Assembly (NCBI GenBank): GCA_016234425.1
Contig: JACRCA010000411.1
Coordinates: 1 to 15,936, forward strand
Reading direction: 5' to 3'
Length of the DNA: 15,936 bases
DNA from: Deltaproteobacteria bacterium
Lineage (GTDB): Bacteria > Desulfobacterota > SM23-61
Part shown: positions 6,904-14,644 of the stretch, piece by piece
Layout: each line of letters opens with the position of its first letter
Position numbering within the stretch: the stretch's first letter is position 1
Position numbers and translations under genes: made by a program
The notes under the pieces: generated by a model
Seen by the model: the letters and a program-made list of their open reading frames with translations, nothing else
The model's database searches: none
What the model was told of the DNA's origin: nothing

Positions 6904-8643
6904 ATGGCGGAGCAGAAGAAGAGTTTCGGTGATTATCTGGTGGGACAGGGAGTCATCACCGCCGAGCAATTTAAAAGAGCCCTGCAAGAACAGAAGCGAG
7001 GAAGAGAAAGGCTGGAGCAGACGATCGTTCGCTTAAGATACGCCGGAGAAGAGCTTGTCCTTCAGTCCTTAGCGGATTACTTCAATCTTCCCTTTATCGA
7101 CCTGGATACCTACTCGATTGATGAGAAGTTGTTGAAAATCATCCCAGAAGAGATGGCTCGACGGCACACCCTGATCCCCCTCTTTAAAATCGGGAACACC
7201 TTGACGGTAGCCGTGGCCAATCCGCTCAATATTCCTGCCCTGGATGAAGTAAGGAACAAGACCAAAACTGATGTGGAGATTGCCATCTGCATAGAGGAGA
7301 AGATCAAAAAAACCATCGATCATCACTACGGAGACCCTTCGGCTGTGCTCGAGAGAACCCTCCAGCAATTACTAAAAGAAAAAGGAAATGAACCGGCCCT
7401 GGAGCCTGAAGATTACAGAAAGACACATCACCTGACTGCCAAAGCATTCACCCCTGGCCAGGAGGAAGAGGTTCCGGCTGCCCGGATGTTCGACCTCATC
7501 ATGGTTCAAGCCATTCGAGATCGGGCAAGCGATATTCACTTCGAGCCTGAGGAAAAGGTCCTGCGAGTTCGACTCCGCATTGATGGCTTTTTGTATGAAT
7601 TCCTTACCCTCCCCAAGCAAATCTATCCCTCGATCACTTCCAGGATTAAGGTTTTAGCAGAGATGGATATCGCGGAGACCCGCCTCCCGCAAGATGGGAG
7701 CTTCAATGTCCAGCTGGAAAATCGTGGGTTCGAGATCAGGGTTTCCACTTTTCCTACCATCTATGGAGAAAATGTAGTCCTCCGGCTCCTGGATCAAACG
7801 AGTCCTCTTCTCAAATTGGAGGATCTCGGATTTTCCGAGGAGGTACTCCTCCGGTACAAACGGTTAATCCAAAGGTCGGATGGGGTTCTCCTGGTCACCG
7901 GTCCCACAGGAAGTGGGAAAACCACCACCTTGTATGCTTCTTTGAATATGATCAATTCCATGGAAAAAAACATCATCACCATTGAAGACCCTGTGGAGTA
8001 TCGACTCGCTTTGATCAGACAAACGCAGGTCAATCTGAAAGCCAAAATTACTTTTGCTACCGGGCTCAGATCCATCCTGCGGCAGGACCCGGACGTTATT
8101 ATGGTGGGGGAAATCAGGGATCTGGAGACCTCCGAAATTGCCATCCAGGCTGCTCTGACAGGCCACCTGGTGTTGAGCACCCTGCACACTAACGAGGCAT
8201 CGGAGGCCGTTACCCGGCTGATGGACATTGGCGTCGAACCCTACCTGATCTCATCCTCCGTCATTGGGGTGCTGGCGCAGCGCCTGGTTCGAACCATCTG
8301 TCCAGGATGCAAAGTCCCTTACCAGGTTGACCCGAAGATACTGGGGGAAATGGATGAGGAATTTTCCAATTTGCAAGAACCTATCACCCTCTACCGGGCA
8401 AAGGGCTGTAAAAATTGCAAACAATCAGGGTATTGGGGAAGGACGGGGATGTTTGAGCTGTTGATGGTCAATGAAAGAATTAAACAATTGATATCCGAGA
8501 AGGCCTCCAATGAGCTGATTTCCAAAGCAGCGAGGCAAACAGCCCAAATGACTTCTCTGAGAGAGGACGGCCTGAGAAAGGTATTGAGAGGGATTACCAC
8601 CCTCGAGGAGGTCGATCGGGTGGCTTATAAAGAGGTTTTTTGA
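6904..8643 (+). CDS. mshE: MshE/PilB type IV pilus assembly ATPase
   Basis: Cytoplasmic hexameric motor that powers pilus extension. The ATG at 6904 (AAAGGTG upstream) is favoured; an in-frame GTG at 6895 would add three residues. The 580-codon gene encodes an N-terminal MshEN-type domain (about 1-65), an N2 domain, and the core ATPase. The core has Walker A GPTGSGKT (333-340), an Asp box IITIEDPVEY, Walker B LRQDPDVIMVGEIRD, and a His box TGHLVLSTLHTN. A tetracysteine zinc site follows (C466, C469, C502, C505). In other MshE proteins the N-domain binds c-di-GMP; here the two RLG-type half-motifs are degraded (SFG in the first, RLE in the second), so binding is doubtful. The platform gene mshG normally follows but is absent. 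Confidence 0.95.
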   Translation: MAEQKKSFGDYLVGQGVITAEQFKRALQEQKRGRERLEQTIVRLRYAGEELVLQSLADYFNLPFIDLDTYSIDEKLLKIIPEEMARRHTLIPLFKIGNTLTVAVANPLNIPALDEVRNKTKTDVEIAICIEEKIKKTIDHHYGDPSAVLERTLQQLLKEKGNEPALEPEDYRKTHHLTAKAFTPGQEEEVPAARMFDLIMVQAIRDRASDIHFEPEEKVLRVRLRIDGFLYEFLTLPKQIYPSITSRIKVLAEMDIAETRLPQDGSFNVQLENRGFEIRVSTFPTIYGENVVLRLLDQTSPLLKLEDLGFSEEVLLRYKRLIQRSDGVLLVTGPTGSGKTTTLYASLNMINSMEKNIITIEDPVEYRLALIRQTQVNLKAKITFATGLRSILRQDPDVIMVGEIRDLETSEIAIQAALTGHLVLSTLHTNEASEAVTRLMDIGVEPYLISSSVIGVLAQRLVRTICPGCKVPYQVDPKILGEMDEEFSNLQEPITLYRAKGCKNCKQSGYWGRTGMFELLMVNERIKQLISEKASNELISKAARQTAQMTSLREDGLRKVLRGITTLEEVDRVAYKEVF

Positions 8644-8655
8644 GGCTGGAATTCT

Positions 8656-11600
8656 TTAGATTTTTTCGGCGGCGGAAATCAAGGATTGCCCAACGAGAGG
8701 GGGACTGAATCTCTCCAGTAAGGTAAAAAAAGGGACCATTTTATTAAAGATCTTGATCTGTTGTCTCGATAAAAGCCGCCTTTTTAAGAGGGTGCCATTT
8801 ACGAACCATCCCCACAGACCAAACCAATTAAAGAACGTTAAGTGGCATATCCGGAAACCATTTCCTGTGAGCTTTTGAATCATTTCCTCCTTGTTGTAAC
8901 GCCTGAAGTGGCCGAGTTCCCTGTCCAGGACATTGTAGAACATCTTCAAGGCTGGCACCAGTACAATGAGCCTTTCACCGGCAGGAAGTAACTGGTAGAA
9001 GTTCTTCAGTACAAAGACATCATCCTCCACATGTTCTAAGACGTTGGAACAGACGATTGTGTCAATAGGTCCATTAAGATTTTGGGGAGGGTTCTTTTGG
9101 ATATCCCAGATGAGGGCCCCCTTCAGGTTGCCATAGCCCCCAAATTTATCCCTAACCCTTTGCAGATAGCTTTCATTCATATCCGCCACAATTACTTCGC
9201 CCTGGCTAAGGAGAAAACCCGTCAAGTTGCCGACTCCACAACCGACCTCCAATATATGTTTGCCCAACCAGGGCTTGATTTTTTCGAAGACCCACCGATT
9301 ATAAGCATGAGCTTCCTCCAGGAGCGTTAGGGTTAGGGTGTTACTCTTCTCGATATTCAATGCTGTCTTCAGGATGGCCATTGCCTTCGTGCGGATAAGT
9401 CGGCGTTTGTTTCTCCCAGTAGCCAGGGCGAGGCCAAGGCAACCCATGATCCCCAGAAAAGTTATCCCGGCCCCCAGCTTAAAACTCCCAGGATCATAAA
9501 CAAACTCCACCCGGTGTGTCCCCGCAATGAGAGGCACTGCCCGGAAGGTGTAATTTGCCCGATAGATCTTTTCTTCCCGGCCATCCACAAAGACCTTCCA
9601 GCCTGGGAAATAAGTATCGCTTAAAACCAATATGTTATTTTCTTTTGTTTCCACAAGAAGTTGGAGTCTATTATTGCTTTCTGAGATAAACTCCACCCCC
9701 CTCTCCTCCCCCTCTCCCCCTTTGGGGAGAGGGATGGGGTGAGGGGGTTCCTCTTCCAGAAGCACTTCTTTTCGAGGATCGAATTCTTTACTGGCGAGTT
9801 TAGCGAGAATGGATTTTTGATCCAAGACCTGGAAGTTTTTGACCAGCCACGATCTCGCAAGAGCGTTATGATTTCTGTATAACTTAATGGTATTTCCTTT
9901 AAGGAGTTCTTCCTTCTCTCCTCGAAGACCCTCCAGCCTGGCATAGATTAATTCAAAGCGTGGGTCTTCCTCAACGGGCGTGATGGAGATGACATATTTC
10001 GCACCATAAAGGTCGGTGATATTGGTTCCCGAAATAGATGAAGCCTCAGTCAAGGCTTTATAGAGATCATCCACTTTTTGTAAATGGATCACATCAATTC
10101 CCCAGACATCGTGCAGCCTGTAAAGCAAGTTCAATGACGGCAGATGTTTCTCCTTAAAGATATTAAGAAAAGAGGCCTCCCCTATTAAAATAGGGGTATC
10201 CGTGGAGATGGTCTTCGCTGTGGCAAAAACCCTGAAATGCCCTTTATCTGAAGAGATGATCTCCAGAATCCTGGTCTTTTGAAAATAGTCTGAAGGCTTC
10301 TCTTTTCCATAAAATCCCATATTTCCAAATAGGTCAGCAGTCAAAAAGAAGATTAATAAAACCTTCGTCCACCCTTGCCACTTCACCCCATGACCAACCC
10401 TCAGGAGTAGGAAAAAGAGGGTAAGATAAAATAAGAATCTTTTGGCATTGTAGAGGTTCACAGAAAGGGGATTGAAATCAGGAAAATCAAATCCCTTTAA
10501 TTTAAGAAAAGATTCAGCGTCTCTATGGTTCAAGACTAAGAATATAAGAGAAATGCCAGAGGCGAGAGAGATAAGAATAAAGACGTTTAATCTCTTTTTT
10601 TCAAGGTCCCTCGAATATTCCACCAGCCTCTGGTACCCCAGACCGGAGATAATGGAGAGGACCAGAATAAAGATATAGAGAAATTTGACGGGATACCGAA
10701 TTCCATTAAAAAAGGGGAGGTATTTAAATACGAACTGATACAAAGGATTATATCCCCCGAGGGATAGGAAAAGGGAAAAAACCATCAAGGAAATATAGAA
10801 TTTCCGTTCTTTCCCAAGTAGAAAAAAGAAAGAACCCAAAATAAAAGGCAAACCGCCAGCATATAGGGTCTTGAACCAGCATTGGGTAACCCAGTATCTT
10901 TTCATATCTAAAAAATAGCCGTAGGCATCGGGAAGAAAGAATAGAAGAATATCCTTTGGAGCAAAGCTCCATATCGTTGCCTGCTGATAAAAAATCCCTT
11001 TGCTTCGGATGGAATGCATAAATAATTCAAGAAAGGGAATCAATTGGATGGCCGAAAGTAACAAAAACCCGATGGAGACGATGAGAAGGCTTCGCCCCCT
11101 GAGTAAGATCCCCTCCCATGGTCCCTTCCTCTGGCCTTCTCCCTCAGCGGAAAAAAGGGAAGAGGGAAAAAGGATCATAAGTAATAGAATAAAGAAATTC
11201 CCATAGACAATTTCAACTCCACCCCCGAGGAATGAGACAGTAACGAGAATGGAGGCGAAAAGTTCGTTCTTCCAGCCAGGGTTGGCTATTGCCCTCCTGA
11301 AAAACATCATGATCAGGGGCGTCCAGACGACGGACAAGAGACAGGAGAGGAGGGAGTGGACAGACAGGAGATAGCCACTCAGCATAAATATGAGGCCGGA
11401 GATAAGAGATCCTGTGGAATTTACCTTTAGATCTTTCAGAAAAAGATAGGTAAAAAATCCACCGAGAAAAAAGTGAAGGATAATGATGGCATTAAAGGCC
11501 AAATCAAATGGGAGGAGAAAAAATAGAGTGTTTAAGGGATACAGGATGGCGTGTTGAGGGTTAGCAAAGAAAGGATGGCCGGAAAACTGAAAGGGGTTCC

Positions 11601-11805
11601 ATAGAGGAAAATCCAAATTTTTAATGCTTTCTACCCAGAAGAATCTTGGGGGTATGAAATAGGGACCCAAGTCCCTCTCTGTGAGGAGGTATCTTCCATT
11701 GAATAAATCATAAAAAAAGAGGAGGGAAGAAAGAAAAAGGGCCAAACCAGCCAAAAAATCGACTGATTTGACCCATTTCACTTTCCCCTTAATTTGACAA
11801 ATCAC
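8656..11805 (-). CDS. YfhO-type polytopic membrane protein fused to a SAM methyltransferase
   Basis: A 1049-residue two-part protein. Residues 1 to about 795 look like the YfhO family: a GT-C-like membrane protein with an early acidic motif (TERDLGPYF, D45), the WNPFQFSGHPFFANPQH segment (68-84) and many membrane helices. It then has an extracytoplasmic domain with PGWKVFVDG (about 733-741) and a last helix at about 774-794. Relatives in Gram-positives take part in lipoteichoic acid glycosylation. Residues about 800-1049 are a class I SAM methyltransferase with LEVGCGVGN (E853, G855, G857, G859), a VCSNVLEHVEDD motif and GHFRRY. An in-frame palindrome encodes about 686-704. Start: GTG 11805 has no clear ribosome site; another GTG lies at 11781. 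The gene sits 23 bp behind the pilin gene in the same direction, which suggests a glycan-modifying role (inference). Confidence 0.83.
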   Translation of the reverse strand: MICQIKGKVKWVKSVDFLAGLALFLSSLLFFYDLFNGRYLLTERDLGPYFIPPRFFWVESIKNLDFPLWNPFQFSGHPFFANPQHAILYPLNTLFFLLPFDLAFNAIIILHFFLGGFFTYLFLKDLKVNSTGSLISGLIFMLSGYLLSVHSLLSCLLSVVWTPLIMMFFRRAIANPGWKNELFASILVTVSFLGGGVEIVYGNFFILLLMILFPSSLFSAEGEGQRKGPWEGILLRGRSLLIVSIGFLLLSAIQLIPFLELFMHSIRSKGIFYQQATIWSFAPKDILLFFLPDAYGYFLDMKRYWVTQCWFKTLYAGGLPFILGSFFFLLGKERKFYISLMVFSLFLSLGGYNPLYQFVFKYLPFFNGIRYPVKFLYIFILVLSIISGLGYQRLVEYSRDLEKKRLNVFILISLASGISLIFLVLNHRDAESFLKLKGFDFPDFNPLSVNLYNAKRFLFYLTLFFLLLRVGHGVKWQGWTKVLLIFFLTADLFGNMGFYGKEKPSDYFQKTRILEIISSDKGHFRVFATAKTISTDTPILIGEASFLNIFKEKHLPSLNLLYRLHDVWGIDVIHLQKVDDLYKALTEASSISGTNITDLYGAKYVISITPVEEDPRFELIYARLEGLRGEKEELLKGNTIKLYRNHNALARSWLVKNFQVLDQKSILAKLASKEFDPRKEVLLEEEPPHPIPLPKGGEGEERGVEFISESNNRLQLLVETKENNILVLSDTYFPGWKVFVDGREEKIYRANYTFRAVPLIAGTHRVEFVYDPGSFKLGAGITFLGIMGCLGLALATGRNKRRLIRTKAMAILKTALNIEKSNTLTLTLLEEAHAYNRWVFEKIKPWLGKHILEVGCGVGNLTGFLLSQGEVIVADMNESYLQRVRDKFGGYGNLKGALIWDIQKNPPQNLNGPIDTIVCSNVLEHVEDDVFVLKNFYQLLPAGERLIVLVPALKMFYNVLDRELGHFRRYNKEEMIQKLTGNGFRICHLTFFNWFGLWGWFVNGTLLKRRLLSRQQIKIFNKMVPFFTLLERFSPPLVGQSLISAAEKI
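9696..9748. repeat. GC-rich palindromic repeat inside the YfhO-methyltransferase gene
   Basis: Perfect 10-bp inverted repeat CCCTCTCCCC / GGGGAGAGGG (9710-9719, 9724-9733) with a 4-nt loop, flanked by less perfect C-rich and G-rich outer arms. On the minus strand it is in frame and encodes the Pro/Gly/Glu-rich stretch PHPIPLPKGGEGEERG, a composition unlike the rest of the protein. The sequence matches the style of the CCCTCTCCC...GGGAGAGGG palindromes common between genes in many bacteria. Confidence 0.75.
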
Positions 11806-11828
11806 AGAGGGTTAATATTTCCCGCCTA

Positions 11829-12215
11829 TCACCATGTAGTTGTGGTAGCGTAAGTTATTGTCCCATAAGTGGTTGGGGCTTGCGGTGTGGGTGTCAGGTT
11901 AAACTCATAGGTATATCCACCTGCTGTCATAGTGAATGTGAAACTTGTGGCCGTCCATACAATACCCTTCAATTCAGCCACATCATTAGCGATGTCCAGC
12001 ATGGTATATGTGGAGGTAGTGCCCCCCAGAATTCTCTGGCCAAATTTTAAAGCATTTGTGCTCCTGAGGGAGCCCAGCACTCCTCTGGCCGTGCCATTGG
12101 CAGCTTGTGCCGTTAAGTCAAGGTACTTGGGAATAGCCACAGCGGCCAGAATTCCTATAATGACAATGATGACGATCAGCTCAATTAAAGTGAAACCTCT
12201 CTGTTTTCTTAGCAT
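11829..12215 (-). CDS. mshA: MshA-like major type IV pilin (prepilin)
   Basis: Structural subunit of the pilus fibre. The ATG at 12215 follows an ideal ribosome site (AAGGAGG, complement of 12222-12228). The 128-residue prepilin has a short leader MLRKQRG cut after Gly7 by prepilin peptidase. The mature N-terminus is FTLIELIVIIVIIGILAAVA with the conserved Glu at +5 (E12), then PKYLDLTAQAANGTARGVLGSL. This last segment resembles the helix start of MshA pilins. The globular part is small, Thr-rich (YATTTTW at the C-terminus) and has no cysteine, so it lacks the disulfide loop of many type IV pilins. A sigma-54-like promoter lies 66 bp upstream of the start codon. It is on the opposite strand from the assembly genes, with the YfhO-methyltransferase gene 23 bp behind. 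It could be a minor pilin, but promoter and size favour the major one. Confidence 0.88.
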   Translation of the reverse strand: MLRKQRGFTLIELIVIIVIIGILAAVAIPKYLDLTAQAANGTARGVLGSLRSTNALKFGQRILGGTTSTYTMLDIANDVAELKGIVWTATSFTFTMTAGGYTYEFNLTPTPQAPTTYGTITYATTTTW

Positions 12216-12280
12216 GCTTATTCCTCCTTATGTAAAATTTTGCAATCTATAACACATCCAAATATTTTGTCAAGTTTTTT

Positions 12281-12296
12281 TGCAATATTTATACCA
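12281..12296 (-). promoter_or_regulatory. Candidate sigma-54 (RpoN) promoter of the pilin gene
   Basis: Read on the minus strand, this is TGGTATAAATATTGCA. It keeps the essential GG and GC pairs at the correct 10-bp spacing of the -24/-12 consensus TGGCAC-N5-TTGCA. The predicted start of transcription falls about 50-60 nt before the pilin ATG. RpoN control of major pilin genes through PilS/PilR-type regulators is well known. The -24 half is imperfect (TGGTAT). Confidence 0.55.
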
Positions 12297-12396
12297 AAAA
12301 CGCCTTCAAATTTTTGCCAAAAAATTATTAATAAAATTGAAGAATTAGTTCAATATCCGTGCCGGAATTTGCGTAACCATTATGGAATTATAGTGA

Positions 12397-12433
12397 GAAA
12401 TTGACACATTTCTTCAAAAAAAGTGACAATTTC
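12397..12433 (-). promoter_or_regulatory. Inverted repeat, possible upstream activator site for the pilin promoter
   Basis: Inverted repeat GAAATTGACAC (12397-12407) / GTGACAATTTC (12423-12433), 10 of 11 positions matching, with a 15-nt AT-rich spacer. Its centre lies about 120 bp upstream of the -24 element of the candidate RpoN promoter, the usual distance for an NtrC-type enhancer site. On the minus strand each arm holds TGTC, a core reported for PilR sites in Pseudomonas. It might instead be a stem-loop at the end of the caspase-like transcript, though no T-run follows. Confidence 0.35.
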
Positions 12434-12449
12434 CTACACCTCCATATAA

Positions 12450-12995
12450 TTATCTAAACACGCCCAAAATGATCTGCCCTATCATCTCTCCTTTTCTAAC
12501 AGGATGCTGATCCTGGCCCGTAGCCTGGGGAACTTTTATGGAAACGTAACGGTAAACTTCATCCACTGTAATCATCCCATCTCCGTCCAGGTCCCCTTTG
12601 CCCCGAAGGGCTTCCAGGAGATAATACGTAAAGACACCATGCTTGAGCTCATCTTTTTCCACGCTCACCTCGTTGGCGTCGCTGGCAGTTAGGATTACTC
12701 TACCCTTTCCTTGGGTAAGTCTATCTAAGAAACCCCCCGAGATATTCGCCCTTGTCCCCAGGACGGGAACCGTTCGGCCTCCACTGGCTCCGCTATAACA
12801 GGTATCGCTGATGAACACTAATCGCTCCGAACTGATCCGCTGGAAGATCTGGGCCATCTCACCCATGGGCATAGCTGAAGCATAGAGATCCCTGGGATCG
12901 GCGTTGTGCGGCAGAATGTATTTTTCCAGGCCATCCTCATCCGGACTGGAAGCATCTCTCTCTGTTGCTCCATGGCCAGCTAAATAAATGATCAC
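12450..12995 (-). pseudogene. Caspase-like (peptidase C14) fragment, N-terminally truncated
   Basis: Resembles the C-terminal part of a bacterial caspase-like cysteine peptidase. From the GTG at 12995, the catalytic His8 is in YLAGHGA and the catalytic Cys66 in FISDTCYSG, followed by the ILTASDANEVSVE and HGVFTYYLLEAL segments of the family. Residues 135-146 (DLDGDGMITVDE) form a canonical EF-hand-type calcium loop, seen in some family members. About 80-100 residues normally precede the His motif, including the first strands of the fold, and they are absent. Codons just upstream still read DGVDT, matching the family, but a TGA lies nine codons before the GTG inside a palindrome, and the ligase gene begins only about 90 bp further. 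There is no clear ribosome site. A 5'-deleted remnant is the likeliest reading; a shortened functional protein cannot be excluded. Confidence 0.65.
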
Positions 12996-13001
12996 GGTAT
13001 C

Positions 13002-13030
13002 AACCCCGTCTCTGTTTCAGAAACGGGGTT
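13002..13030. repeat. 29-bp palindrome at the 5' edge of the caspase-like fragment
   Basis: AACCCCGT and ACGGGGTT arms extended by an inner segment: a 13-bp stem with one mismatch and a 3-nt loop. It contains the TGA that closes the caspase frame upstream, and its inner arm still encodes residues that fit the family (DGVDT). There is no T-run on either side, so it is not an obvious terminator. Confidence 0.65.
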
Positions 13031-13121
13031 CAGGTTCTCCACATAAATAGCTCCTCCAGTGAGTGATAGAAAGGGAGAAGGGCTATACATCAAGAAAAAT
13101 TTCCGAATCGTGCGTAGAGGG

Positions 13122-14636
13122 TCAGGCGAAGTCGAAGCGGTTGCGCAATTCTTTGTAAAGGATTTTGCCCAGTTGATTTTTGGGTAACTCGTCGATGAAA
13201 ATAACGGATCGGGGGCATTTGAAGCCCGCCATCCGTTCTTTACAAAAAGAGAGGATTTCTTCTTCGGTTAGTCTTTGCCTCTCTTTCGGCACAACCACTG
13301 CCGTCACTCGCTCCCCCCATTCTTTGTCCTTGACCCCGATGGCCGCAGCTTCCTTTACCCCCGGATGAAGGAGAAGAACCCTCTCTACTTCTGCGGGGTA
13401 AATATTCTCTCCGCCGCTGATGATCAAGTCGGTCCGCCGCACTATCAGGTATTGATACCCTTCTTCGTCCACCCGGGCTAAGTCGCCAGTGTAAAGCCAT
13501 CCGTTTCGTAAAGCTTTTGCCGTAGCCTCGGGGTTCTTGTAATACTCCTTCATCACTGCTGGCCCTTGGACGATGATCTCCCCCACTTCTTCTCCCTGGA
13601 CATCCTCCCCTTTTTCATTCACTACGCGGACCATCTGGCTGAAATGAGCCCGGCCCACAGACTCTGGCTTACGGAAAGCTTCGCGATGGGGTAAGAAAGT
13701 GGTCAGCGGGCCCCCCTCTGTTAAGCCCATCAGGTCATCTAAAGTCGCCTGAGGAAAGGCTTTCATCAATTGCTCCTTCAACTCAACCGAGATAACTGCC
13801 CCACCCGTAAAGAGCAGCCGAAGAGAACTAAGATCGTAATCATTCCGCTGGGGGTGTTCGAGGATGCGCGCAAACATTGTGGGAACAGCGAAGAAAGCGG
13901 TTACCTCTTCCTTCTGAATTACTTGGAAAAACTCGGGCAAAGAAAATGCGCGGAGAATGACCACGGTGCCTCCGATGAAAATTGTGGAGAGGAGCATCGT
14001 ATGACCGGCAGCGATGTGGAAGAGAGGAGTAGTGATGGCAAAAACATCTGTGCCCCTGAGGCCGGTGTCCACAAGCATATTCAAGCTGTTCCAGATCCGG
14101 CTCTTATGGGTGTGTACGGCGCCCTTGGGAGACCCCGTTGTTCCAGAAGTATACATGATAGAATGCTCGTCTTCCTCGAGAACGAGGACTGCGGGTTCCT
14201 GAGGAGAAGATGAATCCAATAGATCCTCATATTCGGGAGTTTCACCAACCTGGATGGCCTTCTTGACTTTGTTTAACCGGGGAAGCAGCTTTGAGACGGC
14301 CTCCTGAAATTCAGGTCCGAAAAAGAGGAGGGAAGCATCAGAATTCTCGATGATGTACCCGATTTCTTCCTCTTTCAGCCGGAAATTGATGGGCACGGAG
14401 AGGGCGCCGATTTTGCTCAGGGCGAAAGAGATCTCGGCAAACTCGCTGCAATTGTGGAGAAGGTAAGCCACTTTATCTCCTTTGACGACTCCTTTTCTCA
14501 AAAGGGCATTGGCCAGGCGATTAACCCGCTCATTGAAAGCCTTATAAGTGTAGCGCTTACCCTCGAAAATGACCGCGAGTTTATCTGGAAGCTCGTGGAC
14601 ATTCCTCAGAAGTATGTATCCTACGTTAAGGTTCAT
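13122..14636 (-). CDS. AMP-dependent acyl-CoA synthetase/ligase
   Basis: ANL-superfamily enzyme that activates a carboxylic acid with ATP to an acyl-adenylate and then to the CoA thioester; the substrate is not predictable here. The ATG at 14636 gives 504 residues and the start MNLNVGYILLRNVHELPDKLA expected for the family. An upstream in-frame ATG (14684) would add 16 residues encoded by the neighbouring repeat. Motifs: P-loop YTSGTTGSPKG (162-172), LMGLTEGGP, YTGDLARVDEEGY with D385 for ribose binding, the hinge region RTDLIISGGENIYPAEVE, and the catalytic lysine K491 in NQLGKILYKEL. It is complete and normal in length. It follows the cyclase gene in the same direction, so both may belong to one catabolic or aromatic-acid pathway (inference). 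The repeat supplies its leader; no strong ribosome site is seen. Confidence 0.92.
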   Translation of the reverse strand: MNLNVGYILLRNVHELPDKLAVIFEGKRYTYKAFNERVNRLANALLRKGVVKGDKVAYLLHNCSEFAEISFALSKIGALSVPINFRLKEEEIGYIIENSDASLLFFGPEFQEAVSKLLPRLNKVKKAIQVGETPEYEDLLDSSSPQEPAVLVLEEDEHSIMYTSGTTGSPKGAVHTHKSRIWNSLNMLVDTGLRGTDVFAITTPLFHIAAGHTMLLSTIFIGGTVVILRAFSLPEFFQVIQKEEVTAFFAVPTMFARILEHPQRNDYDLSSLRLLFTGGAVISVELKEQLMKAFPQATLDDLMGLTEGGPLTTFLPHREAFRKPESVGRAHFSQMVRVVNEKGEDVQGEEVGEIIVQGPAVMKEYYKNPEATAKALRNGWLYTGDLARVDEEGYQYLIVRRTDLIISGGENIYPAEVERVLLLHPGVKEAAAIGVKDKEWGERVTAVVVPKERQRLTEEEILSFCKERMAGFKCPRSVIFIDELPKNQLGKILYKELRNRFDFA

Positions 14637-14644
14637 ATCTATTT

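Noticed and set aside
11800..11815. ATCACAGAGGGTTAAT between the pilin and YfhO genes as a third CACAGAG element
   Set aside because: Only one short partial unit with no inverted partner nearby; it may be a relic but is too short to call.
13002..13030. Palindrome as an intrinsic terminator of the ligase transcript
   Set aside because: No T-run follows on either strand.
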